From Zavarzinia sp. (GTDB taxonomy: Bacteria > Pseudomonadota > Alphaproteobacteria > Zavarziniales > Zavarziniaceae): a stretch of DNA of 6,719 bases. The notes beneath the pieces are model-generated. The model was not told the origin of the DNA, searched no databases, and worked only from the letters and a program-made list of their open reading frames with translations. Of the stretch, positions 1 through 6,719 are shown piece after piece. The first letter of the stretch is position 1, and every line of letters starts with the position of its first letter. The stretch lies in contig JAQVKV010000128.1 in assembly GCA_028694545.1 (NCBI GenBank), positions 1 through 6,719 of the forward strand, written 5' to 3'. The translations under genes and the position numbers were made by a program.

Positions 1-1079
1 ACCTCGGCGACACGGCCGACGTCGTTTCGCCCGAGGTCGAGCAGCATGAGGTGTTCAGCCAGTTCCTTCGGATCGCTGAGCAGATCCTTCTCGAGGGCGA
101 GATCCGCATCCTCGTTCAGGCCGCGCGGGCGCGTGCCGGCGATCGGGCGGATCGTCACCTTGCCGTCGCGCAGGCGCACCAGGATCTCGGGGCTGGAGCC
201 GACGAGCGTGAAGCCGTCGAGGTCCAGATAGAACATGAAGGGCGAGGGGTTCAGCCGGCGCAGCGAGCGGTAGAGAGCGATCGGCGGCAGGCTGAAGGGC
301 AGACGGAAACGCTGGCTCGGCACGACCTGGAAGATGTCGCCGGCGGCGATATATTCCTTCGCCTTGGTCACCATGGCGTGATAGTCGGCCCGCGACATGT
401 TCGGCTGGGGCTGGCTCATGGTCGGCGCCGGGCCGTTGTCGCTGCGGGTCATCGGCAGGTCGCGCTCGAAATCCGCGACCGTGTCGGCGATCCGTTCCGC
501 CGCGCGATTGTAGGCGGCGCGCGCGTCGACCCCCGAATGGACCCAGACGGGCGAGACGACATGGACGACGTCCTTCACCGAATCGAAGATCGCCATGATC
601 GACGGCCGGATAAAGAGACTGTCGGGAATGCCGAGCTTGTCCGGGTTGTTGGAGGGCAGGCGCTCGACGAGGCGCACCATCTCGTAGCCGAAATAGCCGT
701 AGAGGCCGGACGCCATGGGCGGCAGTTCGTGCGGCAGGTCGATGCGCGATTCCGCGATCAGGGCGCGTAGCGACGACAGGGCATCACCCTGGCACGGGCT
801 GAAGCGCTCGCGGTCGGCCCGGGCGAGGCGGTTGATCTCCGCCTTGTCACCAAAGGCCCGCCAGATGACGTCGGGCTTCATGCCGATGATCGAATAGCGC
901 GCGCGCTGCGCCCCGCCTTCGACCGATTCGAACAGGAAGCGATAGGGTTCGCCGTCCGTCAGCTTGAGCATGGCCGAGACGGGCGTCTCGAGATCGGCGA
1001 CCAGCGTGGTCCAGACGACTTGGGCCTTCCCTTCCTCGTAAGCGGCGGAGAAGGTTTCGAAATCGGGTTGGATGGTCAT
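1..1079 (-). CDS. trpE: Anthranilate synthase component I, TrpE (3' end missing)
   Basis: TrpE converts chorismate to anthranilate in the first committed step of tryptophan synthesis, using ammonia delivered by the TrpG glutaminase; it is cytoplasmic. I translated the minus strand from ATG at 1079 and obtained 359 codons with no stop before the window edge. The N-terminal domain carries FLFES (residues 48-52), corresponding to the LLES feedback motif of enteric TrpE. NPSPFMF (277-283) is the second part of the tryptophan pocket. The chorismate-binding domain shows GDIFQVVPSQRF (247-258), PIAGTRPRG (312-320; the Gly-Thr is typical of anthranilate rather than isochorismate synthases) and AEHLMLLDLGRNDVGRV (341-357), which includes the conserved His343. 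The start overlaps the ppiD stop by 4 bases and has no strong Shine-Dalgarno, so translation is probably coupled to ppiD. There is no room for a trp leader peptide between the two genes. The last part of the protein is outside the window, so fusion to TrpG cannot be excluded from the sequence, although a stand-alone TrpE is expected in this context. Confidence 0.96.
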   Translation of the reverse strand, partial: MTIQPDFETFSAAYEEGKAQVVWTTLVADLETPVSAMLKLTDGEPYRFLFESVEGGAQRARYSIIGMKPDVIWRAFGDKAEINRLARADRERFSPCQGDALSSLRALIAESRIDLPHELPPMASGLYGYFGYEMVRLVERLPSNNPDKLGIPDSLFIRPSIMAIFDSVKDVVHVVSPVWVHSGVDARAAYNRAAERIADTVADFERDLPMTRSDNGPAPTMSQPQPNMSRADYHAMVTKAKEYIAAGDIFQVVPSQRFRLPFSLPPIALYRSLRRLNPSPFMFYLDLDGFTLVGSSPEILVRLRDGKVTIRPIAGTRPRGLNEDADLALEKDLLSDPKELAEHLMLLDLGRNDVGRVAE

Positions 1080-2980
1080 GGCGTGGACCGGCCGAGCAGA
1101 CTGTTCAGAAGGGGTTCGTTCACGGCGACGCCGAAGCGCTGCCGCAGGTCGGATTCGAAGACGGCGGCGAGATCGCCGGCGAAATCGGCGCGCAGCGTGT
1201 CGGCCACCGCCTTCACGCCCGTCGCGTCCGCGGCGGGATCGGCCGCCTCGATCGCCTTGACGGCGCCGACGACGATGTCGCTGCCATTGGTCGCCTTGGC
1301 GGTGGCGGCCTTGCCCGACGCGCGGTCGAACAGGCTGGCGACCAGTTCGGTCGGCAGGGCCGAGAACATGGTATCGCCGCTACGCTGGCCCGGGCCGACG
1401 AGACCGGCGGTCGCGCCGATGCTCTTCGCCGCGTCCTCGACGCTCTGGCCACCGTCGATGGCGGCGGCGAGTTTGTCGGCCAGCGCCTTCTGGCGGGTAC
1501 TGCGCTCGCCGGCTTCCCAAGCGGCGAGGACTGCGTCCTTCACATCGGCGAAGGGCTTCAGGGTGGCGGGCGTCACGGTGTCAACCCGGCCGACGACATA
1601 GCCACCGGCGGCGGTGTCGAGAATCTCGCCGTCGGCGCCGGTCGCGGCCTGGAACAGCTTGGGCAGAAGCTCGGGAGCATTCGGCAGGGTTACAGGTTGG
1701 CCCGCCGGGTCCTTGCCTTCGACATCCACGGCTTCGATCTTGCGCACAGGCACCTGCAGGCGCTCGCCCGCCTCTTCGAGGGTGGCGCCGCCGGCGATCT
1801 CGTCCTGCAGGGACTTGCCGAGAGTGGCGACCTTGCCGAGCGCCGCATCGGTGGAGATCAGGCGCGCCAATTCGTCCCGCACGTCGTCCAGAGGCTTGGT
1901 GCTGGCCGGGGTGATGCTCGTGACCTTGAAAACGTGCCAGCCGAGCGCGGTCTGCACCGGACCACCGACCTTGCCGACGTCCGTCGCGAAGACGGCGGGG
2001 CCGTAGGGGGCAGGCAGATCCGCCTCGGCGACGAGGCCAAGCTTGGTGTCGGACTCGTCGACATTGGCGCGGGTCTTGGCCACGGCGGCGAAATCCTGGC
2101 CGGCCTCAAGGTCGGCGACCGCCTGTTTTGCGCTTTCCTCGTCCTGCAGAACCATCTGGACGACATCACGCTTCTCAGGGGTCGCGTAATCGGCCTTGTG
2201 CTCTTCATAGGTGGCGGCGAGCGCCTCCTCGGTTACCGGGATCGTCTTGGCGATTTCGGCGGGATCGATCCACAAAAGGGTGACAGCCCGATATTCTGGG
2301 GCGGTGAAATCGGCCGGGTGAGCCTTGTAATACTCGTCAAGGACGGCGTCTTCAGGTGCCGCGATGGTGCCGACCGCGGCGGGCGGGACCGTGAAATATT
2401 CGAGGCTCCTGCGCTCGTTGCGATAGCGGTACAGCGCCTGCGCCACCACTTCGGGCGCGCGGGCGCCGGTCGCCGCCGGGCCATAGAGCTGTGCACGCAG
2501 CAATTCACTGCGCACCTGGGCGGCCAGCATGCCCTCGGTCAGATTGGCCTGGCGCAGCACATACTGGAAGCGGGTCGCGTCGAAGGCGCCGGACGGGCCC
2601 TGGAAGGCGGGGATGGCCGCGATTTCCTTCGCGACCAGCGAATCCGGCACGCGCACGCCGAAGAGGCGCGCGGCTTCGCGGATCGTCGAATCGGAGACGA
2701 GCTGGCTGAGCACCGCGCCCTGGACGTTGAAGGCCAGCGCCTGCTCGCGGGTGAAGCTGCCACCGAGCTGGGACTGGAGCTGCCGCAACTCGCGATCGAA
2801 GGCGTGCTGGAAATCCTGCGCCGAGACTTCCGTCTCCCCGACCCGGGCGACGGTCGAATCGGCGCCGCTCTTGAACAGGCTGTTCCCCTGCCAGATGCCG
2901 ATGCCGAAACTGATCATCAGAATGCCGAGGAAGATGCGAACGACCCAGGTCGAGGCACCCTTGCGGAGGGTCTGGAGCAT
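1076..2980 (-). CDS. ppiD: PpiD-like inner-membrane periplasmic chaperone (SurA_N / parvulin family)
   Basis: This is a 634-residue protein with PpiD architecture. It has a short basic cytoplasmic N-terminus, one membrane segment at about residues 13-31, and a long periplasmic part. Residues about 40-190 form the SurA/PpiD-type chaperone region, 268-354 a parvulin-type rotamase domain, and about 355-634 a C-terminal region with a partial second parvulin-like tail near 450-480. PpiD proteins sit next to the SecYEG exit and help newly exported proteins fold. The parvulin domain keeps the closing motif GWHVFKV (347-353). The first canonical His of the ASHIL-type strand is replaced by Gln275 (RDVVQMVLQ), and the usual GGDLGWF motif is reduced to TKLGLV, so isomerase activity may be weak or absent. 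An AAGGA ribosome site (2993-2997) lies 12 bases before the ATG, which is slightly long. The N-terminal MLQTLRKGAS start is typical of the family and supports this ATG. The gene heads a unit that continues into trpE. Confidence 0.93.
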   Translation of the reverse strand: MLQTLRKGASTWVVRIFLGILMISFGIGIWQGNSLFKSGADSTVARVGETEVSAQDFQHAFDRELRQLQSQLGGSFTREQALAFNVQGAVLSQLVSDSTIREAARLFGVRVPDSLVAKEIAAIPAFQGPSGAFDATRFQYVLRQANLTEGMLAAQVRSELLRAQLYGPAATGARAPEVVAQALYRYRNERRSLEYFTVPPAAVGTIAAPEDAVLDEYYKAHPADFTAPEYRAVTLLWIDPAEIAKTIPVTEEALAATYEEHKADYATPEKRDVVQMVLQDEESAKQAVADLEAGQDFAAVAKTRANVDESDTKLGLVAEADLPAPYGPAVFATDVGKVGGPVQTALGWHVFKVTSITPASTKPLDDVRDELARLISTDAALGKVATLGKSLQDEIAGGATLEEAGERLQVPVRKIEAVDVEGKDPAGQPVTLPNAPELLPKLFQAATGADGEILDTAAGGYVVGRVDTVTPATLKPFADVKDAVLAAWEAGERSTRQKALADKLAAAIDGGQSVEDAAKSIGATAGLVGPGQRSGDTMFSALPTELVASLFDRASGKAATAKATNGSDIVVGAVKAIEAADPAADATGVKAVADTLRADFAGDLAAVFESDLRQRFGVAVNEPLLNSLLGRSTP

Positions 2981-3004
2981 GATACGACGAAGTCCTTAAG
3001 GCGC

Positions 3005-3029
3005 GCGCCGCCCACCGGGCGGGCGGCGC
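3005..3029. repeat. 9-bp perfect inverted repeat in the ppiD/epimerase divergent gap
   Basis: GCGCCGCCC (3005-3013) and GGGCGGCGC (3021-3029) are perfect reverse complements around a 7-base spacer. In ppiD mRNA this would form a very stable hairpin about 25 bases before the start codon. It also abuts the predicted ppiD -10 element, so it could act as a DNA operator instead. There is no T-tract on either side, so an intrinsic terminator is unlikely. GC-rich sequence makes such repeats less surprising than they look. Confidence 0.5.
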
Positions 3030-3058
3030 ATGATAGGGGGAGGGCTTGACTGCCGCAA
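3030..3058 (-). promoter_or_regulatory. Candidate sigma70-type promoter for ppiD-trpE
   Basis: On the minus strand, TATCAT (3030-3035, 5 of 6 to the TATAAT consensus) lies 17 bases downstream of TTGCGG (3053-3058, only the TTG matching TTGACA). Initiation would fall near 3022-3024, within the right arm of the inverted repeat. This gives a leader of about 40 bases before the ppiD ATG. The call rests on the good -10 and the correct spacing; the -35 is weak. Confidence 0.4.
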
Positions 3059-3104
3059 GTTTTGGCGGCTGCCTGTGCGCGCCATCAGGAGTTAGGGATC
3101 GGGC

Positions 3105-4109
3105 ATGCGTTTCTTCATCACGGGTACGGCCGGCTTCATCGGCTTCCATCTCGCCCGGCGCCTGCTCGCCGAGGGACATGAAGTCTTCGGCCTGGACGGC
3201 ATGACGCCCTATTACGACCCGAAGCTCAAGGAAGCGCGCAATGCCATCCTGCGCGAGAGCCCGCATTATCATTTCGAGCAGGCGATGCTGGAGGAGGGCG
3301 ACCGTGTCGTCGGCTATGCCAAGGCGGCGCTGCCGGACGTGATCTGCCATTTCGCGGCGCAGGCGGGCGTGCGCTACAGCCTCGAGAATCCGCGTTCCTA
3401 CGTGAATTCCAACCTGATCGGCACGTTCAACATCCTGGAAGCCGCGCGCGAGACCGTGCCCGGGCATCTGATTCTCGCCTCCACCAGTTCGGTCTACGGC
3501 GGCAATTCCGAGATGCCGTTCCGCGAGACCCATGCGGCGGATCATCCCCTGACCCTCTACGCCGCGACCAAGAAATCGACCGAGGCGATGGCGCATTCCT
3601 ATGCCCATCTCTGGAAGCTGCCGACGACCATGCTGCGCTTCTTCACGGTCTACGGCCCCTGGGGGAGGCCGGACATGGCCCTGTTCAAATTCGTCGACGG
3701 CATCATGAAGGGCCGCCCGATCGATATTTTCGGCCAGGGCCGGATGTCGCGCGACTTCACCTATATCGACGACCTGATCGAAGCGATCGTCCGTCTCGTG
3801 CCCTGTATCCCGCGGGAGGGGCAGGGGGCTGGCGAACATGATTCCCTGAGCCCGGTCGCTCCCTTCCGGACCGTGAACATCGGCGGCGGACAGCCCGTGC
3901 CGCTGCTCGACTTCGTCGACGCGATCGAAAGGGCGCTGGGCATGCCGGCGGAGCGCAACATGCTGCCGATGCAGAAGGGCGATGTCACCGACACCTATGC
4001 CGCCGCGGACCTGCTGCGCGCCCTGACCGGTTATGTCCCCGAGACGCCGGTCGTGCGCGGGGTTGCTGAATTCGTCGCCTGGTACCGGGACTACCACGGT
4101 AATCAGTAA
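3105..4109 (+). CDS. NAD-dependent epimerase, probable UDP-glucuronate 4-epimerase (CapI/LpsL-like)
   Basis: This is a 334-residue extended short-chain dehydrogenase/reductase. The Rossmann NAD motif TGTAGFIG is at residues 6-13, and Asp31 at the end of strand 2 is placed to bind the adenosine ribose. STSSVYG (126-132) supplies the catalytic Ser/Thr, and Tyr152/Lys156 (YAATK) form the YxxxK pair. [10 protein letters not shown] (36-45), [15 protein letters not shown] (178-192), [15 protein letters not shown] (209-223) and [15 protein letters not shown] (285-299) are the pattern of UDP-glucuronate 4-epimerases, which make UDP-galacturonate for capsule, exopolysaccharide or LPS. The length is normal for the family. 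A purine-rich AGGGA (3094-3098) lies 6 bases before the ATG. The gene stands alone between ppiD and tpiA, with no glycosyltransferase or other polysaccharide gene visible, so the polymer it serves is unknown. Another 4-epimerase specificity such as UDP-glucose remains possible; the family is secure, the substrate less so. Confidence 0.9.
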   Translation: MRFFITGTAGFIGFHLARRLLAEGHEVFGLDGMTPYYDPKLKEARNAILRESPHYHFEQAMLEEGDRVVGYAKAALPDVICHFAAQAGVRYSLENPRSYVNSNLIGTFNILEAARETVPGHLILASTSSVYGGNSEMPFRETHAADHPLTLYAATKKSTEAMAHSYAHLWKLPTTMLRFFTVYGPWGRPDMALFKFVDGIMKGRPIDIFGQGRMSRDFTYIDDLIEAIVRLVPCIPREGQGAGEHDSLSPVAPFRTVNIGGGQPVPLLDFVDAIERALGMPAERNMLPMQKGDVTDTYAAADLLRALTGYVPETPVVRGVAEFVAWYRDYHGNQ

Positions 4110-4127
4110 GGCGGGCTTTCCCTCGCC
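4110..4127 (+). terminator. Weak hairpin directly after the epimerase stop
   Basis: GGCGGG (4110-4115) can pair with CTCGCC (4122-4127) across a CTTTCC loop, with one G-T wobble. It begins on the base after the epimerase stop codon. There is no T-tract, so termination here is doubtful. The rest of the 75-base gap to tpiA shows only the tpiA ribosome site and a TTTGCTAGAC sequence (4135-4144) that could be a poor -10 region. Confidence 0.2.
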
Positions 4128-4184
4128 GCCGCAGTTTGCTAGACGAGCCCCGACCTTTCGACCATCAAGAGCAGGAAATACGCC

Positions 4185-4931
4185 ATGTCCCGTCGTCCCC
4201 TCGTTGCCGGCAACTGGAAGATGAACGGGACGGTGTCAGCCCTCGCCGAACTCGAGTCGATCGCCGCCGGCGCGCCCCGCGCCGCCGGGGCCGAAGTGGC
4301 GATCTGCCCGCCGGCGACCCTGGTGGCACTCGCCGTCGCCACCGCGCGGGGCCGGATCGCCATCGGCGGCCAGGATTGCCACGCCAAGGTGAACGGCGCC
4401 CATACCGGTGACACGGCGGCGGAAATGCTGGCCGACGCGGGCGCCGCCATGGTCATTGTCGGCCACAGCGAGCGCCGCGCGGATCACGCGGAAACCGACG
4501 CGATCGTGAAGACCAAGGCGGAAGCGGCCTGGCGCGCCGGCCTTGTCGCCATCATCTGTGTCGGCGAAACCGAGGCGGAGCGCGACACCGGCAAAACCCT
4601 CGACGTGATCGGCCGGCAGCTGGCCGGCTCGATTCCGGATGGCGCCACGGTGCTGAATGCCGTCGTCGCCTATGAGCCGGTCTGGGCCATCGGCACCGGC
4701 CGGACTCCGAACAACGACGAGATCGTCGAGGTCCACGGCTTCATGCGCGGCGAGCTGGCGAAGCGTTTCGGCGCGGAGGTCGCCGATGGCATCCGCCTGC
4801 TCTACGGCGGTTCGGTGAAGCCCTCGAACGCCGATGTCATCCTGAAGCTGGCGGATGTCGATGGCGCGCTGGTGGGCGGCGCCAGCCTGAAGGCGGCGGA
4901 TTTCCTGCCCATCGTTGCCGCCGCCGTCTGA
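4185..4931 (+). CDS. tpiA: Triosephosphate isomerase
   Basis: This cytoplasmic enzyme interconverts dihydroxyacetone phosphate and glyceraldehyde 3-phosphate in glycolysis and gluconeogenesis. The 248-residue product is full length for the family. Active-site residues are all present: Asn10 and Lys12 in AGNWKMNG, His94 in VIVGHSERR (90-98), and the catalytic base Glu164 in [11 protein letters not shown] (162-172), which runs into the flexible loop 6. The phosphate-binding segments [12 protein letters not shown] (205-216) and GALVGGASL (227-235) close the barrel. AGGAA (4173-4177) is spaced 7 bases from the ATG and supports this start, and the protein begins just before the conserved RPLVAGNWK. 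Its position opposite ppiD and upstream of secG-pyrG is a common alphaproteobacterial arrangement. Nothing unusual is seen in the protein. Confidence 0.98.
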   Translation: MSRRPLVAGNWKMNGTVSALAELESIAAGAPRAAGAEVAICPPATLVALAVATARGRIAIGGQDCHAKVNGAHTGDTAAEMLADAGAAMVIVGHSERRADHAETDAIVKTKAEAAWRAGLVAIICVGETEAERDTGKTLDVIGRQLAGSIPDGATVLNAVVAYEPVWAIGTGRTPNNDEIVEVHGFMRGELAKRFGAEVADGIRLLYGGSVKPSNADVILKLADVDGALVGGASLKAADFLPIVAAAV

Positions 4932-4949
4932 CCGACGCCGGCCATGATC

Positions 4950-4974
4950 GCGGCGCAGGTCGACACTGCGCCGC
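4950..4974 (+). terminator. 9-bp perfect hairpin after tpiA, no U-tract
   Basis: GCGGCGCAG (4950-4958) is the exact reverse complement of CTGCGCCGC (4966-4974), with loop GTCGACA. It starts 18 bases after the tpiA stop. The following bases are AAAAC, so this is not a classical intrinsic terminator for the plus strand. It could protect the 3' end of tpiA mRNA or mark a processed or Rho-dependent end. Confidence 0.35.
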
Positions 4975-5008
4975 AAAACTGGCATTGGCGGCAACAAACG
5001 TGTAAGAA

Positions 5009-5042
5009 CGCCCGCAACTGACTACGGGCGCTTCGGCGCCCG
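5009..5042 (+). promoter_or_regulatory. cUUCGg hairpin with an alternative upstream pairing, before secG
   Basis: CGGGCGC (5025-5031) pairs perfectly with GCGCCCG (5036-5042) around a TTCG tetraloop closed by C-G, the exceptionally stable cUUCGg type. The same left arm (CGGGCG, 5025-5030) can instead pair with CGCCCG at 5009-5014, so two mutually exclusive hairpins are possible. No U-tract follows. It could be a terminator, an RNA-stability element or a leader switch for secG, or simply a product of GC-rich sequence. Confidence 0.35.
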
Positions 5043-5057
5043 GCCCATTTCCTATTC

Positions 5058-5085
5058 GGACCCGCTTCCTCATTCGGAAGCGTCC
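5058..5085 (+). promoter_or_regulatory. Hairpin in the secG leader next to the ribosome site
   Basis: CGCTTCC (5063-5069) pairs perfectly with GGAAGCG (5076-5082) around a 6-base loop. After a 2-base bulge, GGA (5058-5060) can add three pairs with TCC (5083-5085). The stem ends 15 bases before the secG ATG and leaves the weak CGGAA ribosome site (5091-5095) just outside it. It could therefore influence ribosome access to secG. No function is proven by the sequence. Confidence 0.35.
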
Positions 5086-5100
5086 CCACTCGGAACCGTC

Positions 5101-5517
5101 ATGGACTATTTGCTCGTCCTGCATCTCATCATTGCCGTCGTCCTGATCGGCGTCGTGCTCATCCAGAAGTCGGAGGGCGGCGCGCTCGGCATCGGCGGCG
5201 GTGGTGGCGGCGGTCTGATGACGGCGCGTGGCGCCGCCAATTTCCTGACCCGCCTGACAGCGATCCTGGCCGGCCTGTTCATGCTCACCTCGCTCGGCCT
5301 GACCATGCTGGCCGGCACCGGCGGCACGGGCTCCATCGTCGACCAGATCGAACAGCAGCAGGCCCCGGTCATCGTGCCGAGCGACACGCCGGCCCCCGCT
5401 CCCGAGGCGGCGGCACCGGCCCCGACAGCACCTGCTCCGACCGACACGGCCCCGGCCGATTCGGCCCCCGCACCGGCAGTCACGCCGGAGACCGCTCCGC
5501 CGGCCTCCGCCAACTGA
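5101..5517 (+). CDS. secG: Protein-export membrane protein SecG
   Basis: SecG is the small subunit of the SecYEG translocon in the inner membrane and aids SecA-driven protein export. The 138-residue product has two membrane segments at about residues 4-22 and 52-71. Between them is the conserved cytoplasmic loop, LIQKSEGGALG (20-30), a run of seven glycines (32-38), and NFLTRLTAILA (47-57). All of these are diagnostic of SecG. After the second membrane segment comes a tail of about 65 residues rich in Ala, Pro and Thr (about 88-138). By known SecG topology the tail should lie on the periplasmic side; such tails are common in alphaproteobacterial SecG and absent from the core fold. The start has only a weak CGGAA ribosome site 5 bases upstream, but it places the first membrane helix exactly where the family has it. 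The gene lies between tpiA and pyrG. Confidence 0.96.
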   Translation: MDYLLVLHLIIAVVLIGVVLIQKSEGGALGIGGGGGGGLMTARGAANFLTRLTAILAGLFMLTSLGLTMLAGTGGTGSIVDQIEQQQAPVIVPSDTPAPAPEAAAPAPTAPAPTDTAPADSAPAPAVTPETAPPASAN

Positions 5518-5536
5518 CGGAAATCCTTGGCTCAAT

Positions 5537-6719
<1,183 letters not shown>

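Noticed and set aside
51..770. 239-codon plus-strand open frame antisense to trpE
   Set aside because: The minus strand here encodes TrpE with all its motifs; the plus frame is a low-complexity Arg/Asp/Ala/Val-rich shadow.
1697..3049. 450-codon plus-strand open frame antisense to ppiD
   Set aside because: It mirrors ppiD codons, shows no family resemblance, and has no support from a promoter or ribosome site.
3046..3051. TTGACT as a -35 for the epimerase gene
   Set aside because: It is a good -35 match, but no acceptable -10 lies 16-18 bases downstream (CTGCCT at 3069-3074), so I did not call a promoter.
2505..4097. 530-codon minus-strand open frame across the epimerase and the ppiD N-terminus
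   Set aside because: It overlaps both the epimerase (antisense) and ppiD (another frame) as well as their intergenic region; no domain or membrane pattern is seen, so it is a shadow frame.
4135..4144. TTTGCTAGAC upstream of tpiA as a sigma54 -12 element
   Set aside because: The GG required about 12 bases upstream of the GC is absent (the bases there are CC), so the -24/-12 pattern fails. It could only be a poor sigma70 -10.
5196..5216. Glycine-codon run in secG as a microsatellite or slippage site
   Set aside because: The run encodes the glycine-rich cytoplasmic loop commonly seen in SecG and mixes GGC and GGT codons, so it is not a pure simple repeat and the frame continues intact.

Overview
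The window looks like ordinary chromosomal core sequence from a GC-rich alphaproteobacterium. The evidence is strong GC bias at third codon positions and gene neighbourhoods that recur in that class: an inner-membrane parvulin-like chaperone (PpiD) followed directly by trpE on one strand, and tpiA, secG and pyrG in order on the other. The protein sequences fit Rhodospirillales-like lineages, but the genus cannot be fixed from the sequence alone.

The left part (1-2980) is on the minus strand. ppiD (1076-2980) is read first. Its stop overlaps the start of trpE in an ATGA, and trpE then runs off the left edge with its last part missing. A divergent intergenic region (2981-3104) holds a plausible ppiD promoter and a 9-bp perfect inverted repeat. 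To its right on the plus strand is an NAD-dependent sugar-nucleotide epimerase (3105-4109), best matched to UDP-glucuronate 4-epimerases. It is followed by tpiA (triosephosphate isomerase, 4185-4931), secG (Sec translocon subunit, 5101-5517) and pyrG (CTP synthase, from 5584). pyrG leaves the window two bases into what should be the codon of its catalytic glutaminase cysteine.

The genes do not form one pathway. They cover envelope protein folding (PpiD), protein export (SecG), tryptophan entry (TrpE), central carbon metabolism (TpiA), pyrimidine nucleotide supply (PyrG) and surface polysaccharide precursor synthesis (the epimerase). PpiD and SecG are linked functionally through the Sec export route, although they lie in opposite transcription units.

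I found no mobile element, CRISPR array, tRNA or rRNA, and no convincing new system. The unexplained signal is in the gaps between genes. Several contain perfect GC-rich hairpins without a U-tract. The tpiA-secG gap has three, one of which has a mutually exclusive alternative pairing. The short secG-pyrG gap combines a 10-bp perfect inverted repeat with a promoter-like sequence placed so that pyrG could be transcribed as a leaderless mRNA.
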